In this document: piece by piece, positions 1-8,798 of the stretch | Numbering within the stretch: position 1 is the stretch's first letter | How the letters are laid out: every line of letters starts with the position of its first letter | Assembly: GCA_900473795.1 (NCBI GenBank) | Contig: UCMT01000067.1 | Coordinates: forward strand, 1-64,000 | DNA length: 64,000 nucleotides | Source: Hyphomicrobiales bacterium | GTDB taxonomy: Bacteria > Pseudomonadota > Alphaproteobacteria > Rhizobiales > Rhizobiaceae | Direction: 5' to 3' | Made by a program: the position numbers and the translations under genes | The notes under the pieces: generated by a model | Told to the model about the DNA's origin: nothing | Databases searched by the model: none | What the model saw: the letters and a program-made list of their open reading frames with translations, nothing else

Positions 1-119
1 ATTGCCTTCTCCTTTGAATTAATTGAACCCTGTCCGGGTACTTCTTGCGCTTGACTGGTTGAGATGGATAACGCACCAATTTGCGTTGGCGATCGGCTTG
101 GGTCTAGGCCCAATGCCAC

Positions 120-587
120 TCAATGATCCAGGATCAATAGCTCCCGCAGCGCGTTTGTCACAAGCAGATGGTCTTCCACGTCGGGAAGCCCGCTGACGCC
201 CACCGTCCCGATCAATGTGCTGCCCCGCAAGATCAGGGGGAAACCGCCACCGCTGGCCACGAAGTCGGATTCCGGCAGTCGAAAACGACTGTTGAAATCA
301 TACCCCCCTTGTTCAGCTTCAAGTCGCATCGCCAGGGAACTGCGATGAAATCGATGGGCAACGGCGCGCTTTCGGGCCGCCCAGTCCGTATTGTCCGGGG
401 TCGCGCCGGGCATCAGCAGGGCGAACACCACATCGGTCCCGTGCGCCACGGTAATTGCTGCCGGCAGCGAACGGGCCGCCGCCTGCGCCTGCATGATGCA
501 GCCAAGTTTCCAGGCGAAACCATAGTCAAATGTCACAAGTTGCAGGTCCTCTAGTTCCTGGGAAAGCGTGTCGAGCGTGTAGATCAT
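120..587 (-). CDS. GlcG/HbpS-like (UPF0303 family) protein
   Basis: A 155-residue cytosolic protein of the UPF0303 group, related to the GlcG/HbpS fold that binds haem or small ligands. The typical glycine-rich segment ASGGGFPL and the C-terminal GTVGVSGLP motif are both present. An upstream in-frame extension of 18 residues exists, but I chose the ATG at 587 because a GGGAGA ribosome site lies just before it and family members begin with a short segment like MIYTLDTL. It lies downstream of the TolB-like gene on the same strand with about 70 bp between them, so the two may be co-transcribed. The biochemical role of this family is not settled, and I assign none. Confidence 0.85.
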   Translation of the reverse strand: MIYTLDTLSQELEDLQLVTFDYGFAWKLGCIMQAQAAARSLPAAITVAHGTDVVFALLMPGATPDNTDWAARKRAVAHRFHRSSLAMRLEAEQGGYDFNSRFRLPESDFVASGGGFPLILRGSTLIGTVGVSGLPDVEDHLLVTNALRELLILDH

Positions 588-656
588 CTGGGTGTCTCCC
601 GGGTCTTTTTCATGAAGGTCGCGCCATGCTCGCATACGCACGGCCCGAAAGGGAAC

Positions 657-1556
657 TCAATCGATCGGGTATGCAACGAAGGCAAATCGCCTGCTGTCGG
701 GCGACCAGCTGTTGACGTTGATCGTGCCCTGGCCGCCGAAGATCCGCGCCACCGGGGCGGCAGAGGACCAATCGCCGTCGCGCACCAGTTTCAGCTCGAC
801 CCAGAGGTCGGCCGGATGTCCTTGGGTCCCGGGCGGATAGGCCAAATAGGCCGCAAGCCGACCATCAGGCGACGGATGCGGGAACCAGTCGACCGTGGGC
901 GCATCAGTCAGCCTTTCGATCTCCGATCCGTCGGGCCGCATGCGAGCGATCTGAGCATGGCCCGAAAAAGCTTCGGTATTGAAATAGATCCAGGCACCAT
1001 CGGGGCTGTATTCGGGTCCGTCAGCCGGTGAGCCGCCCGAGGTGATCTGACGAAACCCGCGTCCATCCGACCCGAGGGTGCAAATCTCGGCCGACAGGAA
1101 GGTGAAGGTGTCTTCGGTGATCCGTGCCTGGACGCCGACAAAGGCAAGCTGCCGCCCGTCAGGCGAAACGCCGTGCAGAAAGTGCAAAAGTCCGTCAGGG
1201 CCTTCCTTGCCCGAGACCTGAACCGTCACCCCGCCCGCCAGCGGCGCGCGGTATAGCTGCCAGTCGTCATAGGCTGACACGAAGATATGCGCCCCGTCCG
1301 GATCCAGCACATGGTCGTTGTTCAAGGGCGGTACGCCCTGCAAGTCGATGACCTGCAGGTCCGGTTCTTCAAGCGGCAGGCGCCAGATCAGTCCTCTGCC
1401 GTTCAGGATCAGCGCATCGCCCTGAAGGGTCCAGTTCGGCGCCTCCAGCAGGAGGTCCGTCGTCTCCAGGATCATGCGGTTCTCACTGCTGGCCGTGTCG
1501 TGAATCCAGACCTGACAGCGCTGACCTCTGGCCAGTTCACGTGGCGGAATCTTCAT
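657..1556 (-). CDS. TolB-like beta-propeller (PD40/WD40-like) protein
   Basis: A 299-residue protein built of TolB-type propeller blades. Repeats of the form SPDGxxLAF, SPDGAWIYF, SPDGRLAAY and SPDSRRFAF recur at roughly 40-50 residue intervals through residues 130-295, and a DPDGAHIFV blade lies near residue 87. No signal peptide is visible, unlike true periplasmic TolB, so it is probably a cytosolic protein of the sugar-lyase-associated or transporter-annotated TolB group. The ATG at 1556 is preceded by AGGAGGGG at a good distance. It precedes the UPF0303 gene on the same strand. The substrate is unknown. Confidence 0.8.
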   Translation of the reverse strand: MKIPPRELARGQRCQVWIHDTASSENRMILETTDLLLEAPNWTLQGDALILNGRGLIWRLPLEEPDLQVIDLQGVPPLNNDHVLDPDGAHIFVSAYDDWQLYRAPLAGGVTVQVSGKEGPDGLLHFLHGVSPDGRQLAFVGVQARITEDTFTFLSAEICTLGSDGRGFRQITSGGSPADGPEYSPDGAWIYFNTEAFSGHAQIARMRPDGSEIERLTDAPTVDWFPHPSPDGRLAAYLAYPPGTQGHPADLWVELKLVRDGDWSSAAPVARIFGGQGTINVNSWSPDSRRFAFVAYPID

Positions 1557-1774
1557 GGCAGTACCCCTCCTCTGGTCTGGATCATTGCCTGATCCAGAAG
1601 GCGCATCACCCCCAGTGTCAAGTCATGCGACACCAGTCGTCGCCACTGTAGCCTACCTTTTGGGCGCGAGCCGGTGAACGATTCGAGATTACAAATCCAT
1701 GCCGGGTCCCCTCCAGGATGGCGCATGGCGCTCCACAAGATACCTGGCCGGAGCTTGCCTCACTGAAGACGGCG

Positions 1775-1996
1775 CTAGTTCCTGAGCCTGCGAAACAGTC
1801 TCGCGAAGCGGCGAAACTCGACCTCTTCACCCTCAAACCAGGCGTCCAGCCCACAGTAGGCGATCGCGGTCGCCGCCTCACTGCCATAAGGGGCGTGTGC
1901 CTGGTTTATGATGGCCTCATCCGCAGGATTGCCTTGGTTGACGGAATGAGGGCTTGTTTGCTGCGGTCTGTTGGACCGGAATGGATTGCGCGACAT
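1775..1996 (-). CDS. Small hypothetical protein (73 aa)
   Basis: A 73-residue ORF with a good ribosome site (GGGGAGACG, about 5 nt before the ATG). The N-terminal third is polar and low-complexity. The C-terminal half is compact and acidic-aromatic, with the segment YCGLDAWFEGEEVEF, then a basic tail RRFARLFRRLRN. The pattern resembles small uncharacterised proteins of rhizobial genomes, but I do not recognise a named family. It stands alone between a TolB-like gene and a decayed LysR gene. It could be a chance ORF. The ribosome site and the non-repetitive composition favour a real gene. Confidence 0.5.
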   Translation of the reverse strand: MSRNPFRSNRPQQTSPHSVNQGNPADEAIINQAHAPYGSEAATAIAYCGLDAWFEGEEVEFRRFARLFRRLRN

Positions 1997-2077
1997 CTTC
2001 GTCTCCCCGCATGAAGTGATTTGGGTGATCGTTGGACGTTGCCCGGCGCACTAGCACTGCACGGCAACTCGAGCGTA

Positions 2078-2580
2078 TCAACGCGAAAGTTCGGCTGCAA
2101 GATGTCTGGGCGGCCTGACCAGCGAGCGTGCAATATCGATCATATCGTCCCGCGCGGCCGCCGGATCTTCCGTGTTCCAGGCGACCCCCATGCCGATCCG
2201 GAAGTCCACGCCCCTCACCTTGCGAAGCTCGAAATTGCGGTTTGGGGAATCCTCGTCCATTGCGGCGCAAAGCCGATGCCAAGGCCGGCCGACACCAGCG
2301 AGATCAGCGCAAAATTATCATCGCAGCTATAGGCGATGTTGCGGGCGAGATCATGCTCGGCAAACATCTCGGCGAAATAGCGCTTGGTATAGGACAGGTT
2401 CTGGCGCGAAAACGAGATGATCTTCTGGTCGCGCAGATCGTCGATGCCGATCTCGTCGAGACCAACTTCGCAACCCGTCAACTTCGGTACCGCAGCGTCT
2501 CCAGCACTAGCTTGAACGCGGCTAACGGCTGGTAACGGCTTGGATGACTGAGGTGATAGCCAGAAAATGGTGGACACCAA
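2078..2580 (-). pseudogene. LysR-type regulator fragment, truncated and frameshifted
   Basis: Two overlapping reading frames on this strand together give the effector-binding half of a LysR-type regulator. The first (2580-2215) contains DDNFALISLVSAGLGIGFAP, typical of the C-terminal lobe. It runs out of frame after APQWT, and the second frame (to 2078) carries on with PNRNFELRKVRGVDFRIG and then the final helix AAARDDMIDIARSLV. The junction is near 2260. No helix-turn-helix domain is found upstream, so the gene is both N-terminally truncated and frameshifted. I read this as a dead gene. Confidence 0.75.
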
Positions 2581-3318
2581 TGCTCAAGGACGCGGATAAG
2601 CCGGCAGTCAGAAATGGCCTGAGGAGCATAGTCTTCCTTCACGAACGCCAGTTCCCTCCATCGTGGGCCGCCAGCAGGATCATGTCATTGTCATTGAACG
2701 CAAGTTACCCCCTATGCGGACGCGAAACTCACGACCGTCCTTCTCAATCTCCCAGATATACAAGCCGCCTGATGTGGTTCCTCGCTGATTGATACAGCTG
2801 TGTTCTGGCAGATCCTACGGCGTGAGAGGAAAAGAGTGACCCGCGCAACATGTCAGCGATCCGACCACAGCCGTGCGCAGATCCGAGCTGATTTTGACAC
2901 CTATGCCTTCTTATCCGCGAGCGCACTCGCGACGCGGATCATCACGGCACGTGAGACTGATCTGGTTTTGCACGAGTAGGAACTTCGTCCAATCATAGTT
3001 TACGCGGTGGTGAACTGCCTGGGAACATAGACCCAGCCAGATGTAACGTGCTTATGCAACCTGCACGACATTCATGGACTGCTTCAATTGGTTCCTCGAT
3101 CGGTGTGCGCGTGTCGAAGCGGCGAGAATTCCAGTGGGTGACACGGCAGTGTCTGAGGTCTCGTCCAATTCCAATCCCGTCGCTCCAAGTTGCGCTGCGG
3201 ATGGTATAGCTTTGTCTTTCATCGCCCAATTGTCTCGCTATCTGCGTTTTATAACTTTATTTTCACGATGCTTGTTTGTCACAACAATCTGAAATCATTT
3301 AACTTTCATGACGAGTAA
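2581..3318. other. Long stretch without a recognisable gene
   Basis: Short open frames occur on both strands, but none has a ribosome site plus a recognisable motif. The segment separates the LysR remnant from the sugar-operon promoter and is probably decayed sequence. Confidence 0.5.
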
Positions 3319-3355
3319 ATTGAGAACGTTATCAATATTTATTGAGAACGTTATC
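3319..3355 (+). promoter_or_regulatory. Tandem LacI-type operators before the sugar operon
   Basis: The 15-mer ATTGAGAACGTTATC occurs at 3319-3333 and again at 3341-3355, 22 bp (about two helical turns) apart. Each copy holds the imperfect 12-bp palindrome GAGAACGTTATC centred on CG, the usual form of a LacI/GalR-family operator. A TTGACA box follows at 3364-3369, with a weak AATATT 18 bp downstream, so repressor bound here would block the promoter. The obvious candidate repressor is the LacI-family protein encoded at 8799-9830 in the same operon. Confidence 0.75.
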
Positions 3356-3363
3356 TAAAAACG

Positions 3364-3393
3364 TTGACACACAGCTGTTGATCCGCCAATATT
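3364..3393 (+). promoter_or_regulatory. Probable sigma-70-type promoter of the sugar operon
   Basis: TTGACA at 3364-3369 is a perfect -35 element. AATATT at 3388-3393, after an 18-bp spacer, is a modest -10 element. It lies just downstream of the two operators and about 65 bp before the first start codon. Confidence 0.5.
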
Positions 3394-3458
3394 TCACTGG
3401 CGTTGAGGAGCGCGCCGAAAGTCACCGAGGTGACCGGCAATCTATTGGAGGAACTCAA

Positions 3459-4739
3459 ATGAAATCGAAAATGGCAGTCCGCCGCCGTACCACATTGGCC
3501 TTTGCACTTCTGGCGGCCACGAGCGTTTTAGGCATTTCCGGATCCGCGAGTGCTGAAACGGTAAAACTCCAGTTCTGGGACATGATCTGGGGCCAGCCCG
3601 AATACATCAAGGCAGCCCAGAAGATCGTTCAAGACTTCAACAAGGAGCATCCAGAAATCCAGGTCGAATATCGCTCCATTCCGTGGAGCAATTGGTATCA
3701 GACCTTCGTGACCGCGGTGAGCTCTGGGAGCGCACCCGACATCTCGACCGGCGCTGGCTATCAGGCAGTCCAGCTCTATAAGATGGGTGCAATACGTCCG
3801 CTCGATGGGATGATCGAGAAGATGAAGGCCGACGGCGACTTGAATGACTTCGCTCCTGGCACGGTGGAGACGCTCCGCTTCGATAATCACTACGTCTCAT
3901 TGCCCTGGGGTCTCGACATCCGTCTTTGGTATTATCGCCCCTCCTTGCTGAAAGCTGCCGGCGTCGAGCCGCCGAAGACTTGGGAGGAATTCCGCGCTGC
4001 GGCCAAGAAGCTGACTGCTGATGGCAAATACGGCGTCGTCGCCTCGGGTGACACGGGTGGCAGCCACTACGTCCTGTCATCGATGCTCAACAATGGCGGC
4101 GGCATGTTCGATGCCGACCGGAAGCTCACGCTTTCCTCCAACGACCGTAACGTCGAGGCCCTCGAATGGCTGTCCGGGATAGTCGCTGACGGCTCGATGC
4201 ACCCGGCCAGCCCAGGCTACTCGGCGGATGATCGCCGCGCCACCTTCTTCCGCGGAGAGGCTGCGTTCTCGCTCGACAGCCCGAACATCTACAAGCAGGC
4301 GGGTGCAGTCTCCGATGACATCGCGGTCCTGCCTCCCATGCAAGGCCCCCATGGAGATACCGGGACGATTTTCTGGGTCAACAACATCATGATGTACAAG
4401 CAGACGAAGAACCCGGAAGCTGCCGAAACCTTCGTGCGTTGGTGGTCTCAGAATGAGCTGCCGCTGTGGACGGAAGGTCATACCGGCCAGATCCCTGCAC
4501 GACAGTCCTTCCTCAAGGACGCAGTCGCCGGCGACGACCGCTACAAGTACATTGTCGACAACTACATCCCAATCGGGAAGACGACCGCGACGGCGTACAA
4601 GGGGATCTTCCCGGCGCTCAGCGAGGTCGAGGGAGAGGGCGTCCTCCAGACGCTCACTCAGCAGATCTTCCAAGGCGTCCCCGTGAAGGACGCGCTACCC
4701 CAGGCCGAGTCACGGATTCAAGAAATCCTGAACAAGTAA
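3459..4739 (+). CDS. Sugar ABC transporter, periplasmic binding protein
   Basis: A 426-residue solute-binding protein of the family 1 (MalE-like) type that delivers a carbohydrate to the permeases encoded next. The first 32 residues are a signal peptide with a basic start, a hydrophobic core and cleavage probably after ASA, before ETVKLQFWD. The mature N-terminus, the SGSAPDIS segment and the VSLPWGLDIRLWYYRP segment are typical. The frame is open 39 codons further upstream, but the ATG at 3459 has a strong GGAGG site and gives a proper signal peptide. It is the first gene of an eight-gene operon under LacI-type operators. The sugar cannot be told from sequence; the context suggests a disaccharide or glycoside. 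Confidence 0.95.
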   Translation: MKSKMAVRRRTTLAFALLAATSVLGISGSASAETVKLQFWDMIWGQPEYIKAAQKIVQDFNKEHPEIQVEYRSIPWSNWYQTFVTAVSSGSAPDISTGAGYQAVQLYKMGAIRPLDGMIEKMKADGDLNDFAPGTVETLRFDNHYVSLPWGLDIRLWYYRPSLLKAAGVEPPKTWEEFRAAAKKLTADGKYGVVASGDTGGSHYVLSSMLNNGGGMFDADRKLTLSSNDRNVEALEWLSGIVADGSMHPASPGYSADDRRATFFRGEAAFSLDSPNIYKQAGAVSDDIAVLPPMQGPHGDTGTIFWVNNIMMYKQTKNPEAAETFVRWWSQNELPLWTEGHTGQIPARQSFLKDAVAGDDRYKYIVDNYIPIGKTTATAYKGIFPALSEVEGEGVLQTLTQQIFQGVPVKDALPQAESRIQEILNK

Positions 4740-4785
4740 GCTCTCGAGCTTCTTCGGTTAACTGACATATCCTTGGAGCAGTCTC

Positions 4786-5697
4786 ATGTCTTTAGTGGCA
4801 GAACGTGCACCATACGCCGGGCGCTCAAGCGTCCGGCAATGGTGGAACAATGGCAACGCCTTGCCGTATCTTCTTCTTTTGCCGTCGGCGGTCGTGATCG
4901 GGGTTGTTATCCTTATCCCGTTCTTCGAGGCATTGCAGTACAGCTTTACGAACAGCTCGCTGCTGGAGGTTGGCAAGTTTGTCGGTCTCGACAACTACAC
5001 CAAACTTCTGTCCTCCAAGGACTTCTGGAACGCATTCCGTTTCAGCGTAATCTTCGCCCTAGCGAACGTGATCGGCTGCTACATCCTGGGTCTAGGGCTG
5101 GCGCTGCTCATGAACATGGAGATGCCGTTTCGCGGATTCTTCCGAGTAGCGTTGCTGCTTCCCTGGATCATCCCATCTGTCGTCTCGATCGTGAGCTGGC
5201 GCTGGATGGTGGCCGACCACAATGCCGTATTCAACCAGATCATTCAGTTGTTTGGCGGGCGCCCGATCTTCTTCCTGTCAAACAACGACTGGGCCCAGTT
5301 TATCGTGGTGCTCATCAAGATCTGGCGCAGCTTCCCCTTCATGATGCTGTCGCTGCTCGCCGCCCTTCAGGGCATCGACCGGAGCCTCTATGAGGCGGCA
5401 GCTCTCGACGGCGCAACCAAGTGGAAGGCCTTCTGGCACGTCACACTCCCGCAGATCCGCGACGTTTCGATCGTTTTGTGCCTGCTCATGACGATCTGGT
5501 CGGTCAACGACTTCGATACGCCATTCCTGCTCACGCAGGGAGGACCCGCGAACTCGACGGAGAACTTCGTCCTTCTCGCCTACAAGTACACCTTCGCTCG
5601 CAACGATCTCGGAACCGGCGCTGCGATCTCATTCGTCACCCTGATCATCCTGATGGTTTTCATCGTGATCATGCTGCGTCGTCAGAGGGAGGCATGA
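4786..5697 (+). CDS. Sugar ABC transporter permease (MalF-like)
   Basis: A 303-residue inner-membrane permease with six predicted membrane segments, starting at LLLLPSAVVIGVVILIPFF. The cytoplasmic EAA loop that contacts the ATPase is clear near residues 204-225 (YEAAALDGATKWKAFWHVTLP). It pairs with the next gene, separated by one base, to form the heterodimeric channel of a carbohydrate importer. A GGAGC site precedes the ATG. Length and topology fit the MalF/UgpA group, but the large periplasmic insertion of enterobacterial MalF is absent, as is usual in rhizobia. Confidence 0.95.
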   Translation: MSLVAERAPYAGRSSVRQWWNNGNALPYLLLLPSAVVIGVVILIPFFEALQYSFTNSSLLEVGKFVGLDNYTKLLSSKDFWNAFRFSVIFALANVIGCYILGLGLALLMNMEMPFRGFFRVALLLPWIIPSVVSIVSWRWMVADHNAVFNQIIQLFGGRPIFFLSNNDWAQFIVVLIKIWRSFPFMMLSLLAALQGIDRSLYEAAALDGATKWKAFWHVTLPQIRDVSIVLCLLMTIWSVNDFDTPFLLTQGGPANSTENFVLLAYKYTFARNDLGTGAAISFVTLIILMVFIVIMLRRQREA

Positions 5698-5698
5698 C

Positions 5699-6535
5699 AT
5701 GTCCCTGAATTCGAATACCCTAGCCGCGAGATGGCGCCTGTTTGCGATCATGGTTGTGATCGTGCTGGTGATCAACTTCCCGATCATCGTGATCGTGGCG
5801 AACTCATTCCAGACGACAGAGCAGATCATGCTCAACCGCTCAATCATCCCGCAGCACTTCTCGTTCACCAACTACGAGTTTCTATGGGGACAGACTTCGT
5901 TCTTCAGGTTTCTGTTCAACAGCGTGATCGTGTCGGGCGGCAGCATGATTTGCGGCGTCTCGGCGGCGTCGATGGCCGGATACGCGCTGTCTCGCTTCAA
6001 GGGACCCGTACTGTCTATCTACTCGCAAGCCCTGTTCGTCATTCAGATGTTCCCGATCATCCTGGCGCTCATCCCACTGTTCATCGTCTTCCGGGCGCTC
6101 GAACTGGTGAACAGCCCGATCCCGGTGATCATCATCTACACTGTCGTGCATCTTCCATTCGCGACCTGGATGGCCAAGGCGTTCTTCGACACGATCCCGC
6201 GGGAGCTTGAAGAGGCCGCTCAGGTTGATGGCTGCTCGAAGTTCCAGGCGTTCTTGCGAATTGTCCTGCCGCTATCCGGACCCGGAATGGCAGCGGTGTC
6301 CATCTTCAGCTTCCTCTTTTCCTACAATGAGTTCTTCGTCGGCAGCGTTTTCCTTCGTGACGAAAGTTCGATGACTGTCCCGATCGGCATGCAGATGTTC
6401 ATGCAGCAGTTCGCGACGGATTGGGGAAGCCTGATGGCTGCGGCCACTCTCGCGGTCATCCCAACCTTCATCCTGTTCCTCATGGTCCAGAAATACATCA
6501 CCTACGGAGCCGTCGCCGGCGGCGTTAAAGGCTAA
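5699..6535 (+). CDS. Sugar ABC transporter permease (MalG-like)
   Basis: A 278-residue inner-membrane permease, the second half of the importer channel. The EAA loop is seen as ELEEAAQVDGCSKFQAFLRI near residue 180, and the protein ends in a GAVAGGVKG-type C-terminus common in MalG homologues. Its start lies one base after the preceding permease stop, with a GGGAGG site inside the end of that gene, which indicates coupled translation. It acts with the binding protein and with the ATPase encoded after one intervening gene. Confidence 0.95.
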   Translation: MSLNSNTLAARWRLFAIMVVIVLVINFPIIVIVANSFQTTEQIMLNRSIIPQHFSFTNYEFLWGQTSFFRFLFNSVIVSGGSMICGVSAASMAGYALSRFKGPVLSIYSQALFVIQMFPIILALIPLFIVFRALELVNSPIPVIIIYTVVHLPFATWMAKAFFDTIPRELEEAAQVDGCSKFQAFLRIVLPLSGPGMAAVSIFSFLFSYNEFFVGSVFLRDESSMTVPIGMQMFMQQFATDWGSLMAAATLAVIPTFILFLMVQKYITYGAVAGGVKG

Positions 6536-6552
6536 GTCTAAGGAGTCCCATC

Positions 6553-7662
6553 GTGACAGTTCTAAGAGTCGGTATCGTCGGCTGCGGCGAAGTTACCCAA
6601 ATCATCCACCTTCCGGCATTGCGCCAGCTTCCTGGACAGTTCGCCGTCACTGCAATGTGCGATGTCAGCTCGACCGTTCTGGAAGGTGTCGCAGCCGACC
6701 TGCCGGACGCGGCAAAGTATTCGGACTATCGGCAACTCGTTGCTGACGCGAATGTCGATGTTGTCCTCGTCGCCAATCCGCACGCATACCATACCAACGT
6801 TGCGCTCGCGGCGCTGGAGGCTGGAAAGGACGTCTTCATCGAGAAGCCAATGTCGATGACGTTTTCCGAAGCAGACGCTCTCGCTGCAGCGGAGAAGAAG
6901 TCCGGCAAGACTGTCCAGGTTGGCTACATGCGTCGATATGCTGGCGCATTTGTCGAAGCGGTCGACCGCATCAAGAACGATCGCGAAAACATCCGGTTCG
7001 CCAGAGTGCAGGACTTCATCGGTCAGAACCGCATCATTATCGACGACACCTCGAGAGTTGTCCGGGGAAGCGACGTTCCGGAAGCCGCGATATCCGAGCA
7101 CAGCCAACTTTCCGAGAAGCGGTTGTTTGAAGCCATCGGCACTAGGGATCCAATCCTGTCGCGTGCCTATGGGCTTCTCCTCGGGCTCTCAAGCCATGAC
7201 ATCAGCGCCATGCGAGAGTTGCTGGGAATGCCGCAGCGAGTCCTGCACGCAGCGGTTCGCCAAGGCGGTCTGTATATCACGGCGACGTTCGACTACGGCC
7301 ATTTTGTCTGCGAGTTCGCGACTGGCATCGACCAGCTCGCGCGGTTCGACACCTATCTCGAGGTCTATGGCGAGAAGAGTGTCACGCGAATTGACTACGA
7401 CACGCCGTACGTCAGGAACGTTCCGGCGCGCCTGTCAGTCACCGAAGCGAATGGCACGGCCGGCGTGCGACAGATCGTTTCCTTCCCCAGCCGTCTGGAC
7501 TCCTTTGTTGTCGAATGGCGCGCTTTCCACGGACATGTCACCGCTGCAAGCAAGCCCAAGACCACGATTGCTGACGCCCGGCAGGATCTCGAGATCTTCG
7601 CAGAGATCATGGACCACCTGAAGGAGCGCCAAGCCGCGGAGATCACCAATGTCGCAAGTTGA
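6553..7662 (+). CDS. Gfo/Idh/MocA-family oxidoreductase
   Basis: A 369-residue NAD(P)-dependent sugar or inositol dehydrogenase family member. The N-terminal Rossmann fold begins RVGIVGCGEV and carries the family motif EKPMSMT (around residue 96), whose lysine is the usual catalytic or substrate-positioning residue. The C-terminal alpha/beta domain is intact. GTG is the start codon, with AAGGAG about 8 bases upstream. The gene is embedded between permease and ATPase genes, and its end overlaps the ATPase start by 14 bases, so it is an integral part of the operon. It probably oxidises the imported sugar or a derivative. The exact substrate is unknown. Confidence 0.9.
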   Translation: MTVLRVGIVGCGEVTQIIHLPALRQLPGQFAVTAMCDVSSTVLEGVAADLPDAAKYSDYRQLVADANVDVVLVANPHAYHTNVALAALEAGKDVFIEKPMSMTFSEADALAAAEKKSGKTVQVGYMRRYAGAFVEAVDRIKNDRENIRFARVQDFIGQNRIIIDDTSRVVRGSDVPEAAISEHSQLSEKRLFEAIGTRDPILSRAYGLLLGLSSHDISAMRELLGMPQRVLHAAVRQGGLYITATFDYGHFVCEFATGIDQLARFDTYLEVYGEKSVTRIDYDTPYVRNVPARLSVTEANGTAGVRQIVSFPSRLDSFVVEWRAFHGHVTAASKPKTTIADARQDLEIFAEIMDHLKERQAAEITNVAS

Positions 7663-8743
7663 GATCAGGGAACTTCGCAAATCCTACGGCGCCCTCGAGA
7701 TCCTCCATGGCGTTTCGCTCAACATCGAGGAAGGTAAGTTCGTCGTTCTCGTAGGTCCGTCGGGGTGCGGAAAGTCGACACTGCTCCGCATGCTCGCCGG
7801 CCTGGAGACCGTCACGAGCGGAGACATCTTTATTGGGTCGGATCGCGTGAACGACACGCAGCCAAAGGATCGCAACATTGCGATGGTGTTTCAGTCCTAT
7901 GCGCTCTACCCGCATATGACGGTGGCCGAGAACATGAGTTTCTCGCTGCGGCTGAAAAGAGAGAGTCCGGCTGTCATCGAGCGGGAGGTAAAGCGTGCCG
8001 CCGAAATTCTCGGTCTGACAACGCTGCTTCCGCGGTATCCACGGCAGCTCTCCGGTGGCCAGCGCCAACGCGTTGCGATGGGGCGTGCGATCGTGCGCAA
8101 TCCTCAGGTCTTCCTTTTCGACGAGCCTCTTTCGAACCTGGACGCGAAGCTGCGTGTGCAGATGCGCGCGGAGATCAAGCAGCTTCATCAGCGCCTGGAA
8201 ACCACAACGGTCTATGTGACGCACGATCAGATCGAGGCGATGACGATGGCGGATGAAATCGTTGTCATGCGCGACGGCAAGATCGAACAACGAGGAGCGC
8301 CGCTCGAACTCTACGACCGTCCCGAGACAGTCTTCGTGGCGAGTTTTATCGGATCTCCGTCGATGAATCTTCTGCGGGGGATCGTCGTGACGAAAGACGG
8401 TACATTTGGTGTCAAGGTTGCCAATGGAGATGTCCTTCCGCTCGACGGCGATTGGAGCAAGTTCGTTGGAAAGTCTGTCACCTACGGAATCCGTCCAGAG
8501 GACATCTCGCTCGGCCGGGACGATTTGAGGGTCCGGGTAGACGTGATCGAGCCGACCGGACCGGAGACCCAGGTGCTTGGTACGGTTGGCGGCGACAAGG
8601 TGACGGTCTTGCTTAAGGCTCGCGCAGATTACGCGCCCGACGCGACTGTGGGCTTTGCCATCGACCAAACCCATGTCCACGTATTCGACGCCGAATCCGG
8701 GCGACGGTTGACTTCCTCCTCCCAGAAGGCGCTGGCCCATTGA
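7649..8743 (+). CDS. Sugar ABC transporter ATP-binding protein (UgpC/MsmK type)
   Basis: A 364-residue ATPase that powers the importer. Walker A GPSGCGKS lies at residues 36-43, the LSGGQ signature at 134-138, Walker B FLFDEP with D158/E159, and the switch histidine is H192 in THDQIEA. Residues beyond about 240 form the extra OB-fold regulatory domain of CUT1-type importers (GIRPEDISLG segment). It overlaps the preceding dehydrogenase gene by 14 bases. Length is normal for the family. Confidence 0.96.
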   Translation: MSQVEIRELRKSYGALEILHGVSLNIEEGKFVVLVGPSGCGKSTLLRMLAGLETVTSGDIFIGSDRVNDTQPKDRNIAMVFQSYALYPHMTVAENMSFSLRLKRESPAVIEREVKRAAEILGLTTLLPRYPRQLSGGQRQRVAMGRAIVRNPQVFLFDEPLSNLDAKLRVQMRAEIKQLHQRLETTTVYVTHDQIEAMTMADEIVVMRDGKIEQRGAPLELYDRPETVFVASFIGSPSMNLLRGIVVTKDGTFGVKVANGDVLPLDGDWSKFVGKSVTYGIRPEDISLGRDDLRVRVDVIEPTGPETQVLGTVGGDKVTVLLKARADYAPDATVGFAIDQTHVHVFDAESGRRLTSSSQKALAH

Positions 8744-8798
8744 CCCGCGCAGCTCCGGAACCGCATAGGTTCCGGAGCAACTATTCCAGGAGGATAAA

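Noticed and set aside
3342..3458. 39-codon extension of the sugar-binding protein
   Set aside because: It would start inside the operator with TTG and lacks a ribosome site; the ATG at 3459 has GGAGG and begins a proper signal peptide.
7643..8740. 365-codon open frame on the minus strand
   Set aside because: Mirror of the ABC ATPase gene; the plus strand encodes every ATPase motif, and the minus frame has no family motif.
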